Assembly: GCF_001548475.1 (NCBI RefSeq)
Contig: NZ_LRUJ01000045.1
Span: forward strand, 1-35,378
Length of the DNA stretch: 35,378 bases
Origin: Bordetella hinzii LMG 13501
Lineage (GTDB): Bacteria; Pseudomonadota; Gammaproteobacteria; Burkholderiales; Burkholderiaceae_B
Direction: 5' to 3'
Shown here: positions 8,422 through 20,400 of the stretch, one piece after another
How positions within the stretch are numbered: the stretch's first letter is position 1
Layout: every line of letters begins with the position of its first letter
Notes under the pieces: generated by a model
Told to the model about the DNA's origin: nothing
Seen by the model: the letters and a program-made list of their open reading frames with translations, nothing else
The model's database searches: none
Translations under genes and position numbers: made by a program

Positions 8422-11400
8422 ATGAGCATCAAGAAACTGGCGCGCAAACTCTGGACCGGCCGTTCCTCACGCGAGGTGCAGCAATCCCTGTTCCGGCGGC
8501 GGCCCCTGTTCGAGGCGCTGGAGCGACGCTATCTGATGTCGGCCGAACTGGTTCCGCCGCCGCCGCAGCCGGCCAGCGACGAGGCTCCCATCGTGGCGCC
8601 GGCCCATCCGGGCCAGGCCAGTCCACAGGCCAAGAAGCCGCAGGCGCCGGGCGCGCATCCCTACCTGGTCGAGCGCGCCGCTTTCCACAAGCAGGGTGTG
8701 CTGGGCGAACAGATCTCGCTGGATCAGTACGCCAAGGCCAATGCCGCGCGCCAGGGCGACGCCAAGGCGTGGCTGCCCGGCCATGAGGCCGCCGCGCCGC
8801 TGACGGCGCTGGAGGGCTACACCACGCAGTCCGAGCGCACGCCGGTGCGCCAGATCATCTTCGTGGACCCGTCCATCGAGAACGCCGAGGAGATGGTCCA
8901 GGGCCTCTACAGCCTGGTGAGCGGCAAGACCGAGGGCCTGGGCGGCCTGGCCACGCCTACGGGCGACGGCCCGCAGCTGCAGGTGCTGCGCAGCCACGAT
9001 ACCGAGATCATCGTGCTGGACGGCCGCTATGACGGCGTGGACCAGATCACCCAGATCCTGGCCCAGCACAAGGACCTGGCCGCGGTGCAGATCATGAGCC
9101 ATGGCGGCGTCGGCTCGCTCACGCTGGGCACGGCCACGCTGGGCGAAGGCCAGCTCGATGCCTACAAGGACCAGCTGCGCGCCTGGGGCGATGCGATGGC
9201 CGAGGACGGCGACATCCTGCTCTACGGCTGCAATGTGGCCGCCGGACGCGGGGGCGTGGCCTTTGTCGACAGCCTGTCGGCCATCACCCGCGCCGATGTG
9301 GCCGCGGCCACCCATAGCGTGGGCAGCGCGGCCCTGGGCGGCGATTGGGTGCTGGACTACCGCCACGGCGCCATCGAAGCCACTACCTTGACCGTGGCGC
9401 GCTGGGATGGGCTGATGGCGACGTCCACCGGCGCGCAGACCGGCGGCTCCACCCTGACCGGCGTGGCCACCAATGACACGCTGGTGGCCTATGGCAGCGA
9501 CAACACCTTCGTGTTCGACAACAATTCCACCGCGGCCACCACGACCATCGAACTGCGCCAGGGCATGAAGCAGGACAATGGCGTCTGGGTGCGCAACGAG
9601 GACGACGAGAACAGCAACAATACGCTGGACTTCTCGGCCATCAAGGGCAATGTCACCGCCATCATCAGCAACAACGACAGCTACCAGATCCGCTACACCA
9701 CGGTCGATGCCAACGACAATTGGACCGAGCATACGGTCAATGTGGTGTTCAAGTCGGCCGATGGCAGCCAGAACCTGAAGATCGGCGACAAGACCTTCAA
9801 CCTGGTGGGCACCTCCCAAAGCGGCAAGACCCTGCTGGACTACAGTGGCTATGCCACCGGCGTGACGGTGGATCTCTCCGGGCCCACGGCGGACAGCAAT
9901 GGCGAAGAAGTGCCGCCGCCGCCGCCGACCGGATTCGGCTATGTGCGGGCGATCAGCGCGGTCAAGGGTTCGACGCAGGGCGGCAACCGTATCACCGTGG
10001 TGGGCGACACCACCGTCACCATCAACAACGCGCAAGACATCATCACCGGCAGCGGCGGCGGCAACACCTACATCGTCGGCGCGGGCATCCGTGGATTTAC
10101 CCTGACCCAGCAGGCTGGCCAAAGCGGCAACACCCTGGACCTCTCCCAATTCGGCGCCGATGTCACCGCCCGCGTGCAGACGCAAGGCGGCGTGACGGTC
10201 TATATGGGCGCGGGCGTGGCCGCCGATGGCAGCGTGAGCAGTTTTGCCGGCGCCACGGCGCTGGTGAGCAATCTCGACATCCAGATTTTCATCGGCGTGG
10301 CGGGCAAGACCACGCTGGATTATTCCGCCTATGAAGACAACGTCACCGTCAACCTGAACTACCAGGATGAGGCGACCGCGCTCTATGACGCCAGCGGCCT
10401 GGCCGGCGTGCTCAATATCAGCAATGTGATCGGCGCGGGCGGCAGCTATGGCAACGACATCGTCGGCAGCCTGGGCGACAACATCATCACCGTGGCCAAC
10501 AGCCGCGGGGCGAACCGCATCAGCGGCGGCGGCGGCAACGACATCGTCTATGGCAACGGCAGCCTGGGCGGCGGCGCCACCGAATACATCGCCGGCGTCG
10601 AGAGCGACGCCACGCTGACCGGCGACACGGTCACGGCGGTGTTGAGCAATACGCCGCCGGGCGCCACGTCCGCCAACACGGTGCGCCTCTATGGCGTGGG
10701 CGCCGTGACGCTGCAGGACTATCGCACCATCGACGGCGCCGCGGCAGCCGGCAGCGCCTATCATCCCGATACGGTGGTCACCCTGGACGGCTCCGGCTAT
10801 GCGGGCGACCTGACCCTGATCGGCAGCGCCGGCGCCAATGTGCTGCGCGGCGGCCTGGGCCACAATGTCTTCACCGGCTACCAGGGCTCGAACGTGCTGG
10901 TGGCGCAGGCGGGTTCGCTGAGCAATACCCTGTCCGAAGACGGCAACTGGAACTTCACCCTGACCGACGGCGAGCTGATCGCGCAATATGCCTCGGATGG
11001 CGACGCCTTGCCCGCGGGCGCGGCCACGCCCGTGCTGCACAACGTGCTGCAAGGGGGGTTCAGCGACGCGCGGCTCAATGGTGGCCTGGGTTCGACCCTG
11101 ATCGACGCTTCCGCCTTCTCGGGCAATACCGTGCTGGTCAGCGGCCTGATGGCCGGCGGCGTGATCAAGGCCGGCGGCGGCGACCGAACCCAGCACCAGG
11201 TCATCCTCATGGGCGGCCAGTACGCGGTCACCGGCGGCACGGGCGCGGATGCGACGACCGAACTGGTGGTCGTGGCCGACGGCCTGACCGGCATCGACCC
11301 CGCGCAATGGCTGGCCCAGAAGCAGGCGACGGGTGGCCTGGGCTGGGTATCTTTCGTTTCCGACGGGCTGGGCACCCAGGCCGGCAAGATCCTGCGCGCC

Positions 11401-14400
11401 GAGGGCGCGACCACGGGCTCGACCTATAGCCACGTCACCTCGGCGCGCGTCATGGGCGGCGAGTACGGCAACTGGATCGACACCTCGGCTTTCGAGGGGC
11501 GAGCGGTGCTCGACGGCAGCGCCGGCCTGTCCAACATCTATGTCGTGAGCAACCGGTATGACTCGGATGTGATCGGCTCGGCCGGGACGAACACCATCCG
11601 CGTCGACACCGGCGGCAAGAACCTCAAGCTGACCGACGGCCGGATGGACATCGGCGCGGGCACGGGGGCGGTCAAGACGACCTTCAGCCATGTCAATCAA
11701 TTCGACCTGAAAGTCAGCGGCAGCGGCAGCCAGGTGGACACCACCGGCTTTACCGGACTGACGACCCAGACCTTCCTGGCGGACCTGACGTCGGGATACC
11801 AGGACAACAGCGGGCCGGCGCTGAAGTTCGTCTTCGCCAATGACGACCGCCTGGAGGTCAGCCTGGAGGGGGTGAACACCCTGCAGGACATCCTCAATGC
11901 GATCGCCGGCAGCGTGATGGTCAACAAGAGCGGCCAGCCGATCCGGATTGCGGCGGAAGGGCCCAATGCCGGACGTCCGCTGCCCGATAGCGACACCACC
12001 ACGGCCTGGGACTATCTCTATGCGCTGGACGCCCGCCTGAACGCCGATGGTTGCCTGGTGGTCAGCTACACCCAGGCCGCGCGCGATGCCGGCTATGGCG
12101 GGGATTTCCGCCTGGAGCCGGGCACGCTGATCACGCTGGATGACCAGGGCAACGTGTCGCAGAGCACGACGGTGTTGTCGGAAGCGGCGAAGTGGCTGGG
12201 CCTGCTGGGCGCCAGCGAGAGTTTCCGCGCCTCGGTCAATGGCGTGCTCACGGGCGATGCCCTGGCGGCCGCGCACTCGACGCGCTTCATGCTGGCCGGC
12301 GCCAATGCGGTCATCCGCTCCGGCGGTGGCGAAAACACCTTCCTGGTGAGCTACGGCTATGTGGCCGATGACGCCTGGGAGCGTTTTTCGACCGGCGCGG
12401 GCAACAGCATTCTCACCCAGGCCAGCGGCTACAACACGCTGCGGGTGGACTCCGTCTACGGAGCCATCCTGACGCCCACCCAGGTGTCTTATCTCAACGG
12501 CGCGACCTTCGCCAGCGTGGTGACCCTGGCCCGCGCCGGCGGCGGCGTCGGCACGGCGATGGACAATGTGACGCTGGCCGCGCGCAATGCGGCCGGCACC
12601 GCGACGACACTGGACGCCGAGGCCTGGACGGGCCGGGCGACCCTGGAGAGCGATGGGGGCTACAACACCCTCAAGGGCAACAAGAGCAACGTCAGCTTCA
12701 TCGTGGTGCAGCCGGTCAATGCGGCGGGCGGCTCGGTGACAGTGTCGCTGGCCGCCGGCGGCGGCAGCGGCAATTCGCTGCAGCTGATTTCACCGGTAAC
12801 GGGCACGGCCGTGCTGTCCTCGCTGATGGGCGCGGCGGGCAATCTGCTCGGGGTCAATCTCGGCGCCAATGCCCAGAATCTCGAAAAAATCCTGGATCTG
12901 GGCGAAAACGCGGTCATCGACGTGGACGTGACGTCGTCGGGCACGGACGTGACCATCCGCGCCGGCACGCTGAAGATCGAGAAGGACATCACGCTCGATT
13001 CCACGCACCTGCTGCGCCTGGAGGCGCAGGACATCCAGATCGGCTCGGCCACCGGCGCCCATATCGTGCTGGCCGCGGGGGCCATCGAGGTGCTCGCCCA
13101 GCGCTATCGCCCCTGGCGCAGCGCCTATGGGCAGATCTTCGACCTGAGCACCAGCGTCACGATCACCAATGCCACGCTGTGGGCCACCAAGGCCGATGGC
13201 GCCGGCGTGACCATCAGCGCCAAGCTCGACAGCTCGCAGTATGACCTGGACCCCTTGGTCAAGAACGCGGAGGCCGATACGGGCTTGCGCGCCAAGCTGG
13301 GCGGCGGCGTGAACAGCGCCTACGACGCCCTGATGACCTTCCTGGACAGCGCGGCGGTCGAAGTGGCCTGGGCGCGTGTGAAGTACAGCTCGAGCATCCA
13401 GATCGACGATAGCGCGGCCATTTTCTCGGCCAGCGATGTGTCGGTCAAGGCCGAGAGCAAGGCCGTGGTGAAGTTGAGCCCGCTGGTCGCCAAGGTCGTG
13501 GGCGTGGCCGTGGGGGTGCTGGAGAACAACGCCCAGGTCACGGTCAACGGCAAGATCTATGCCGCGCGCGACATCTCGGTGATCTCCGAGGTCGACAGCG
13601 AAATGACGATTGCCTTGCTGCCCTCGACGATCAGCCTGGTCCCGGGCGTCATCGGCGTGGGGATAGGCATCGTCAACAGCAGCTCCAAGGTCACCATCGG
13701 CAGCACGGCCGAGCTGATGACGGACGTCAACGCCACGCCGTCGACGCCCGGCGCGGTATCGCTGGGCGGCGTGGGCGGCGACGTGACGGTGCAGGCCATC
13801 ACCAAGCACAAGATGGATATCAAGGTCGCGGCCTCGGGCGCCATGGCCGAAAGCGATGACACCAAGCCGGTGAAGGCGGATGACGGCACGATCGACCCGT
13901 CCCGGGAGACGGGCCGCTATAACGCCAGCTACGCCAAGGTGGGCGCGGCGCTGGGCCTGGCCATCAATAACATCGCCACCGAGGCGGTGGTCAATGGCAA
14001 GCTGGTGGCCGGCGGCACGGGCGACACCACGGTGCCCGACGGCGCCAACAAGGTCATCGTGCAGGCACAGACCCTGGACCAGGGCAGCAAGGTGATCGTC
14101 AAGACCAACCTGGGCGGACGCCAGGCCACGGGCGAGGACTATGTCGACCAGACGGTCATCGAGGCCAAGAGCCTGGTCGGACGCAAAGTGGCCGGCCCCG
14201 TGGTGGGTGCAGCGGCCAAGGGCGGCGGCATTGCCTGGCAGAACACCAAGGCTTTCTTCTCGGCGCTCGGGAAGGACGGCAAGCTCAAGGACGAGATCGC
14301 CAGGATCAAGGCCAAGAATGCCAAGGCCGATAAAGATGAGTACGACGCAGACATCAAGAAGGAGCTGAACAGCTCATCCACCGAATTCCAGGTGGGCGCG

Positions 14401-17400
14401 GCCATCGGCATGGGCATCAACAACGTCAGCACCCAGGTCACCCTGGGCAGCGGCGCGGTGATCGCCACCCATGGCGGCGATGTGACGGTCGAGGCGCTGA
14501 CCCGCTATTCGGTGCAGTACCAAGTCATGACGGCCGTGGATGACCAGGCCATCGCCGATCGCCAGGCATTCCTCAAGAAGAAGAACGACGTCACCGCCGA
14601 CCAGACCGCGCGCAACGTGGGACCGGATGGCTCGGACCTGGGCGCGGCGGCGGCCGTGTCCATCGCCATCGACAGCATGAGCACCAAGGTGGACATGGCG
14701 GCGGGCGCCAGCATCGCCACCCAGGGCGGGGACGTCGATATTGCCGCCCGGACGCTGGACCAGATCGATCCGCTGGGCCTGTGGTTGGCCAATCTGTACA
14801 AGCCCTTCGACGGCATCGAGACGGCCTGGGGCCAGGCCGATGGCACGGCGGCCAAGGCCAAGGTGGCTGGCGCGGCGGCGGCCCAGTTTCTCTACAACCT
14901 GCAGGCCACGCTGACGAGTTCGGGCGGCGTTTCCGACAGCTTCAGCAGTTGGACCAGCGCCAATTCCAAGAGCAAGAAGCTGGCCTTGGCCGGCGCTTTC
15001 ACGGCGCAGGTGCAAAGCACCGAGACCCTGGCCACCATCGGCGGCCGCATCGACACCCGGGCCGGCAGCGCGCCGGCCGGCGCGGTGACCATCGAGGCCG
15101 TCAATTCCAAGCAGGACCTGAACCTGGTGGGCAATGTGCTCTTGCCCAATATCGCCATCGGGGGCGATAAAAAGGTGGCCGCGGAACCGGGCAAGGCGCC
15201 CGGGCAGGGCTATGTCGCCTATGGCAAACAACTGGCCAAGGGTTTTCTGACGCCGCGCGTCGACGGTTTTGACTACGGCAGCAGCTCGCGCGAGGGTTCG
15301 GCCATCGGCGTGTCGGTCTATGTCAACGCCAGCACCCATGACACGCGCGCCGTCGTGGGCAATACCGCCGTCATCAATGCCGGCGACTTGACGGTCGCGG
15401 CCGATAACGAGGTGATCTCCGTCACGGTGGGCGCCTCGGGCGGCCAGGCCAAGACAGTGGCCGCCAATGGCGTGGTGATGGTCAATGTGAGCGACGCCAC
15501 GACCATCGCCCAGGTGGGGTCGGGCGCGCGGATCGACGCCGCGGGCAAGGCCACCATCCGCGCCGATGACGCGACCTGGGTCGGCACGGTGGCCGGCTCG
15601 GTGGCCAGCTCCCAGGCCGTGGGCGTGGGCCTGAGCGTGGCCATCAACGATATCAATCGCGACACCCAGGCCGTGATCGGCGAGTTGCTCGATGGCGGCG
15701 CGACGGCGGTGGCCGGCGGCAGTTTCTCGGCCGGCGCGCTGGACCTGCTGAGCCAGAACCGGGGCTTTATCGGCAACCTGGCGGTGTCCGGGTCGCGCGT
15801 GTCCAGCCCCGTCGCGGGGGCGGGCGCCGGCACCGGCGCCACCACGCCGGGCGGCGGGACGCCCAGCGGCGGCACGGGCGGCGATATGCTGGCCATCAAG
15901 GGGCCGGCCGATCAGGGCGAGACCAAGCCGGGCACGGATCCCGCGCCGGTCGATCCCGCCGACCAGACCGATATCGCCGACAAGCTGAAATCGGCCAGCG
16001 ACGCGACCTCGACGCTGACGCAGGACAGCGGGGCGGGCGGCTCGGCCAAGCAGCCGGAGTCCAAGGCCGGACTGTCGATTTCCGGCGCCTCGGCCGTCAA
16101 TGTCGTCAACGACACCGTCCAGGCTTATATCAATGCGGCCGGCCTGACGGTCACCATTGGCGGCAACGCCAAGATCGACGCGCTGAACAACACCCATGCC
16201 CTGGCGCTGTCGGGCGCCGCGGCGTTTGCGCTGTCCGACACCGCCAAGTCCAACATCGGCATTGCCGGCGCCTACAGCATGAACCTGCTGGGCGGCGAGG
16301 CGCGCGCCGAGGTGGCGGCCGTGGGCAGCCTGATCGTGGCCGGCGACCTGGCGCTGTCGGCGCGGCGCACCGGCGTGACGGTCACCATGGCCGCCGGCCT
16401 GGCCGGCGCCAAGGGGCAGAAGGGCGTGGCCGTGGCCGGTTCGGCCGCCGTCGGCGTGGCGCTCTATGACAACATCGCCCGCCTGGGCAACGCCACCGGC
16501 CAGGTCAAGGCGCGCGACGTGACCATCACCGCGCGCGATGCCAGCGTGCTGGTCACGATCGCCGGTTCGGGCGCGATCTCGGACGGCAAGGCCGGCGTGG
16601 GCGCGGCCATCGCCGTCAATGTGAGCAGCACCCAGGTCGAGGCCGGCATCCGCCAGGCCGCCGATCTGCGTTATACCGGCCGGATCGACGTGTCGGCCGA
16701 ATCCACCCAGACGGTGGTCGGCTTCGCCGGCGCGCTGGGCATGGCGCGCGATGGCGCCGGGGTGGGCGGTTCCATCACCGTCAATGTGGTCGGCAACCGC
16801 ATCGAGAGCTACATCCTCAACAGCCAGGTCCGTTATGACGGTGCCGGCAGCAGCGGCCATGATGTCAGCGTCTCGGCGCTGGACAAGACCACGCTGATCG
16901 CCATCACGGGCGCGGCCGGCGTGGGCAAGAAGGCGGGCGTGGGCATCGCCATCAGCTACAACGAGATCGGCAACGCGGTGCTGGCCGGCATCCAGGGTTC
17001 GACCGTGGATACGGCGGGCGGCGGCGCGGTCAGCGTCAGCGCCGAGGACAATTCCTCGCTGGGCGGCGGCGCGGTCGGCGTGGGCGTGGGCCTGGGCGAC
17101 GCGCAGTTCGCCGGCGCCGGATCGGTGCAGGTCAACCGCGTGCATTCGGCGGTGGCGGCCTATGTATTGCCGCGCTACAACGGCAGCAATGCGCCGGTGG
17201 TCAACAGCAGCCGTATCACGGCCAACGCGCTGACGGTGAGCGCCACCGAGAACAACACGCTGGTGGCGGTGACGGGCGGCGTGGCGATGACGCTGGGCGG
17301 CTCGGTGGCCGTGGGCGCGTCGGTCAGCGTCAATGAGTTCAGCTCGCGCACCAGCGCCCTGATCGAGAACAGCGCCATCGACGTGCAGGGCAAGCTGGAC

Positions 17401-20400
17401 GTCTCCGCGCATTCGTCGCCGCTCATGGTGTCGGTGGGCGCGGCCGGCGCGCTGTCCAAGAAGTTCGCGCTGGCCGGCGCGGTCAATGTCAACATGATGC
17501 GCGGCTCGACCGAGGCGCGTATCTCCGGCAGCATGGTCAAGGCCGGCCAGGCGGCCAATTTCAGCGGCGACGCCGTGCGGGTCAACGCCTCGGATGCCTC
17601 GGCGCTCTATGCCATCACGGTGGCCGGCGCCGTCGCCACCCAGGGCGCGGCGGTCGGGCTGGCCGTGGCGGTCAACATCATGGGTAGCAATACCGCCTTC
17701 GACCGCGATCTGTTGAGTTTCGACGACAAGCAGCTGGCCGATTCGGGCGCCGGGGTGCAGATCGCCAGCGTCAACGGCAATGGCGACCCGGCGGCCGACC
17801 CCAAGGTCACGGCGGCCATTGTCGCCAGCGACGTGCGGGCCATCGCCGGCGATGTCAATGTCTTTGCCGGCCTGGTCGACCCCATGGCCGCGGGCGGCAA
17901 TGCGCAGCTGAATGGCGGCGACGTGCTGGCCGTGGGAGACAGCGATATCCATGTGGACCAGGGCGGCAGCACGCTGGTCTTCGATGGCGCGGCGGCGGAG
18001 ATCATCAATGGCAAGGATACGAGCGGCAACGCCGGCCTGCCGGTCTCGCAAGGCGCAAGCGGCGGCGAGTTCGCCGGCTGGCAGACCGGGGACGGCATCT
18101 ATCTGGGCGCGGGCGCGGGCAATATCCGCCTGGCCGACGGCACGAGCCTGAGCGCCGACCGCATCTATTACATCATCCGGCGCGAGGCGCCGGACGGACA
18201 GGCCATCATCCAGCTGGCCGCCACGCAGGAAGACGCCTTGCGCGGCAAGGCGCTGACCTTCGCCGCCGGCAGTTCGGCCGCGGGCGTGCGCTTTGCGCAT
18301 GTGCGCATGCAGGAGGCCACCAGCGTCAATCTGCAGCCCTACCACGGCGCGGATGCCACGGTCGGCCTGGACGGCGCCAACAATCGCCTGGTCATCAACG
18401 CGGCTTTTGACGGCCTGCAGGAAGGCTCGGCCATTGTCTACAGCGGCTCGCTGGCCAATGGTCAGATCGAGGATGTGCTGGCCAACCGCATCCTGCGCCA
18501 GGGCCAGGACGTGCTCAAGGTCGGGGTGACCTATTACGTGAGCAATCTGGTCCGGAGCGCGAGTGGCCAGGTGTCTTTCCAGCTGCGCGACGGCCAGGGC
18601 AATCTGGTGGATTTCAGCGGCGCCACGGTGGGCGGCGCCCTGCAGCGTTTCAGCGTCGACAATCCGGCCGGCGCCATGCTCAACGCCGATGGCAGCCTGA
18701 CGCTGCCCAAGGCCCACGGCCTTGCGACCGGCGACAAGGTGGTGATCAACCTGGGCGCCAACGGGGTGCTGAGCGGGCTGGCCAACGATCATGTCTACGT
18801 GGTGGAAGCGGTCGACAGCCAGACGCTGCGCTTCACGAACGTGGACGGCAGCGCGGTGACGCTGGCCGAGCTCGGCTATGTGGCCGAGTTCAACGCCACG
18901 ACCAAACGCTACGAGTACTACTTGGCCGATGCCGCGGGCAACAAGCAGCTGGACAACCAGGGCAGGCCGACGGCGGTCAATCCCGATGCCCTGATCAGCA
19001 TCACCCGCGTGCAGCTGGCGCAGCAGACGTCGCAGTCCACGACCACGACGCAGGCCGATGGCACCGAGCAGACGACCATTACCCAGGGACCCGCGCAGGA
19101 CGCGACCCTGGCCGCGTCGGCCATCCGCACCCAGGTCGCGGGCGAGAACAGCCTGGGCCTGGCCAGCGATGCGGGCCTGGCCACGGGCGACGTCGTGGTC
19201 TATCACAGCGAGGGCCGCGTGATCGATGGGCTGGTCGATGGCCAGCGCTATTACGTCATCAATGTGTCGCAGAACGGCAGCTACGCCTACCAGCTGGCCA
19301 GTTCGTTGGAAAACGCCCGCGACGGCATTGCCATCCAGCTGGGCGCGGGCAGCGGCACGGGCGGGGTCAGCCTGCGCAAGGTGGTCGACCGGCTTGACAG
19401 CGGCGGCGGCCTGATCACGCTGGACATCGGGGCGCTGACCCAGGGACACAGCCTGACCAACAGCATGCTCAGCATCACGGTGGCCGGCGCCGGGGGCAAG
19501 GCCCTGGGCGGCGCGGGCGCCATCGGGGTCAATCTGTCGCGCACCGAAGTGCAGGCCGTGATCGACAATACCGGAGCGGCGGCCGGAGCCGAAGTGCGCG
19601 CCGAGGGCGGACGCCTGTCGGTGTCGGCCCAGGACAAGAGCCAGATCGTGACGGCCACGGGCGCGCTGGGCATTTCGACCACGCAAGGCGCCTCGGCGGC
19701 CATCGGCGCCTCGGTCGGCGTGGCCGACATGCGCAATGGCGTGCGTGCCGCCATCAACGGCGCGCAGGTGACGGCGCAGGCCGTGCAGGTCAGCGCCGAG
19801 GAGCGCGCCAGCATCTACAACGTCTCCGTCGGCCTGGCCGGCGGCGCCGGCGTGGCCGTCAGCGGCTCGCTGGCCGTCAACACCATCCAGAACACGGTGC
19901 AGGCCACCATCACCGATTCGTCGGTCAGCGCGACCACGGGCGATATCCGTATCCTGGCGCGCGACACGGCCAGTATCTCGGCGCTGGCCGGCAATGTGTC
20001 GGTGTCAGTGGGCGGCCGCGTGGCCGCCGGCATGGCCTTCGCCGTCAACCAGGTGTTCGACACGATCTATGCGGGCGCCCTGCGCTCGGCGCTCTCGGCC
20101 GCGGGCGATATCGTGGTCCTGGCCACTTTCGCCCGCCCCGACGACATGCCGCCGGGACTGGATGCGCAGATCGCGGCCATGGCGGTCAGCGGGGCGGTCG
20201 CCGCCGGAGGGTCGGGGGCCAATGTCGGGTTCGGCGGCTCTGCCGTGCTGAACTGGATCGCCAATTCGATCACGGCGGAGATCGCCGAGACTCGCAGCAA
20301 CCAGGCCGTGGCGGCCGATGGCGATGTGCGGGTGCAGGCCAGCGACGATTCCACCATCAACAGCCTGGCCGGCGCGGTGGCGCTGGGCCTGGGCGCCCAA

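Larger units (their letters stand above)
13381..17700 (+). repeat. First block of ~58-residue modules in the giant protein
   Basis: About 19 diverged modules, most 160-195 bases apart in the regular part after 15300. Each has a pattern like V-V-A-D-x-I-xx-aGa, a Gly/Ala/Val strand run, then a landmark such as AVNVVNDTVQAYI (about 16096), AVNVSSTQVEAGI (about 16615), TVNVVGNRIESYI (about 16780), QVNRVHSAVAAYV (about 17128) or SVNEFSSRTSALI (about 17329). The first modules (before 15300) are spread out by charged insertions. The modules are diverged protein repeats, not exact DNA repeats. The pattern suggests a stacked beta structure. Confidence 0.75.

Noticed and set aside
8422-9400. Two-partner-secreted FhaB-like haemagglutinin
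   Set aside because: There is no Sec signal peptide and no TPS domain at the N-terminus; LEPR-XLL plus DUF4347 is present, and the neighbour is TolC-like, not FhaC-like.
10501-10560. RTX calcium-binding nonapeptide array
   Set aside because: Only one good GGxGND-like stretch is seen; a true RTX block needs several in tandem. Such a block may still exist past the right edge.
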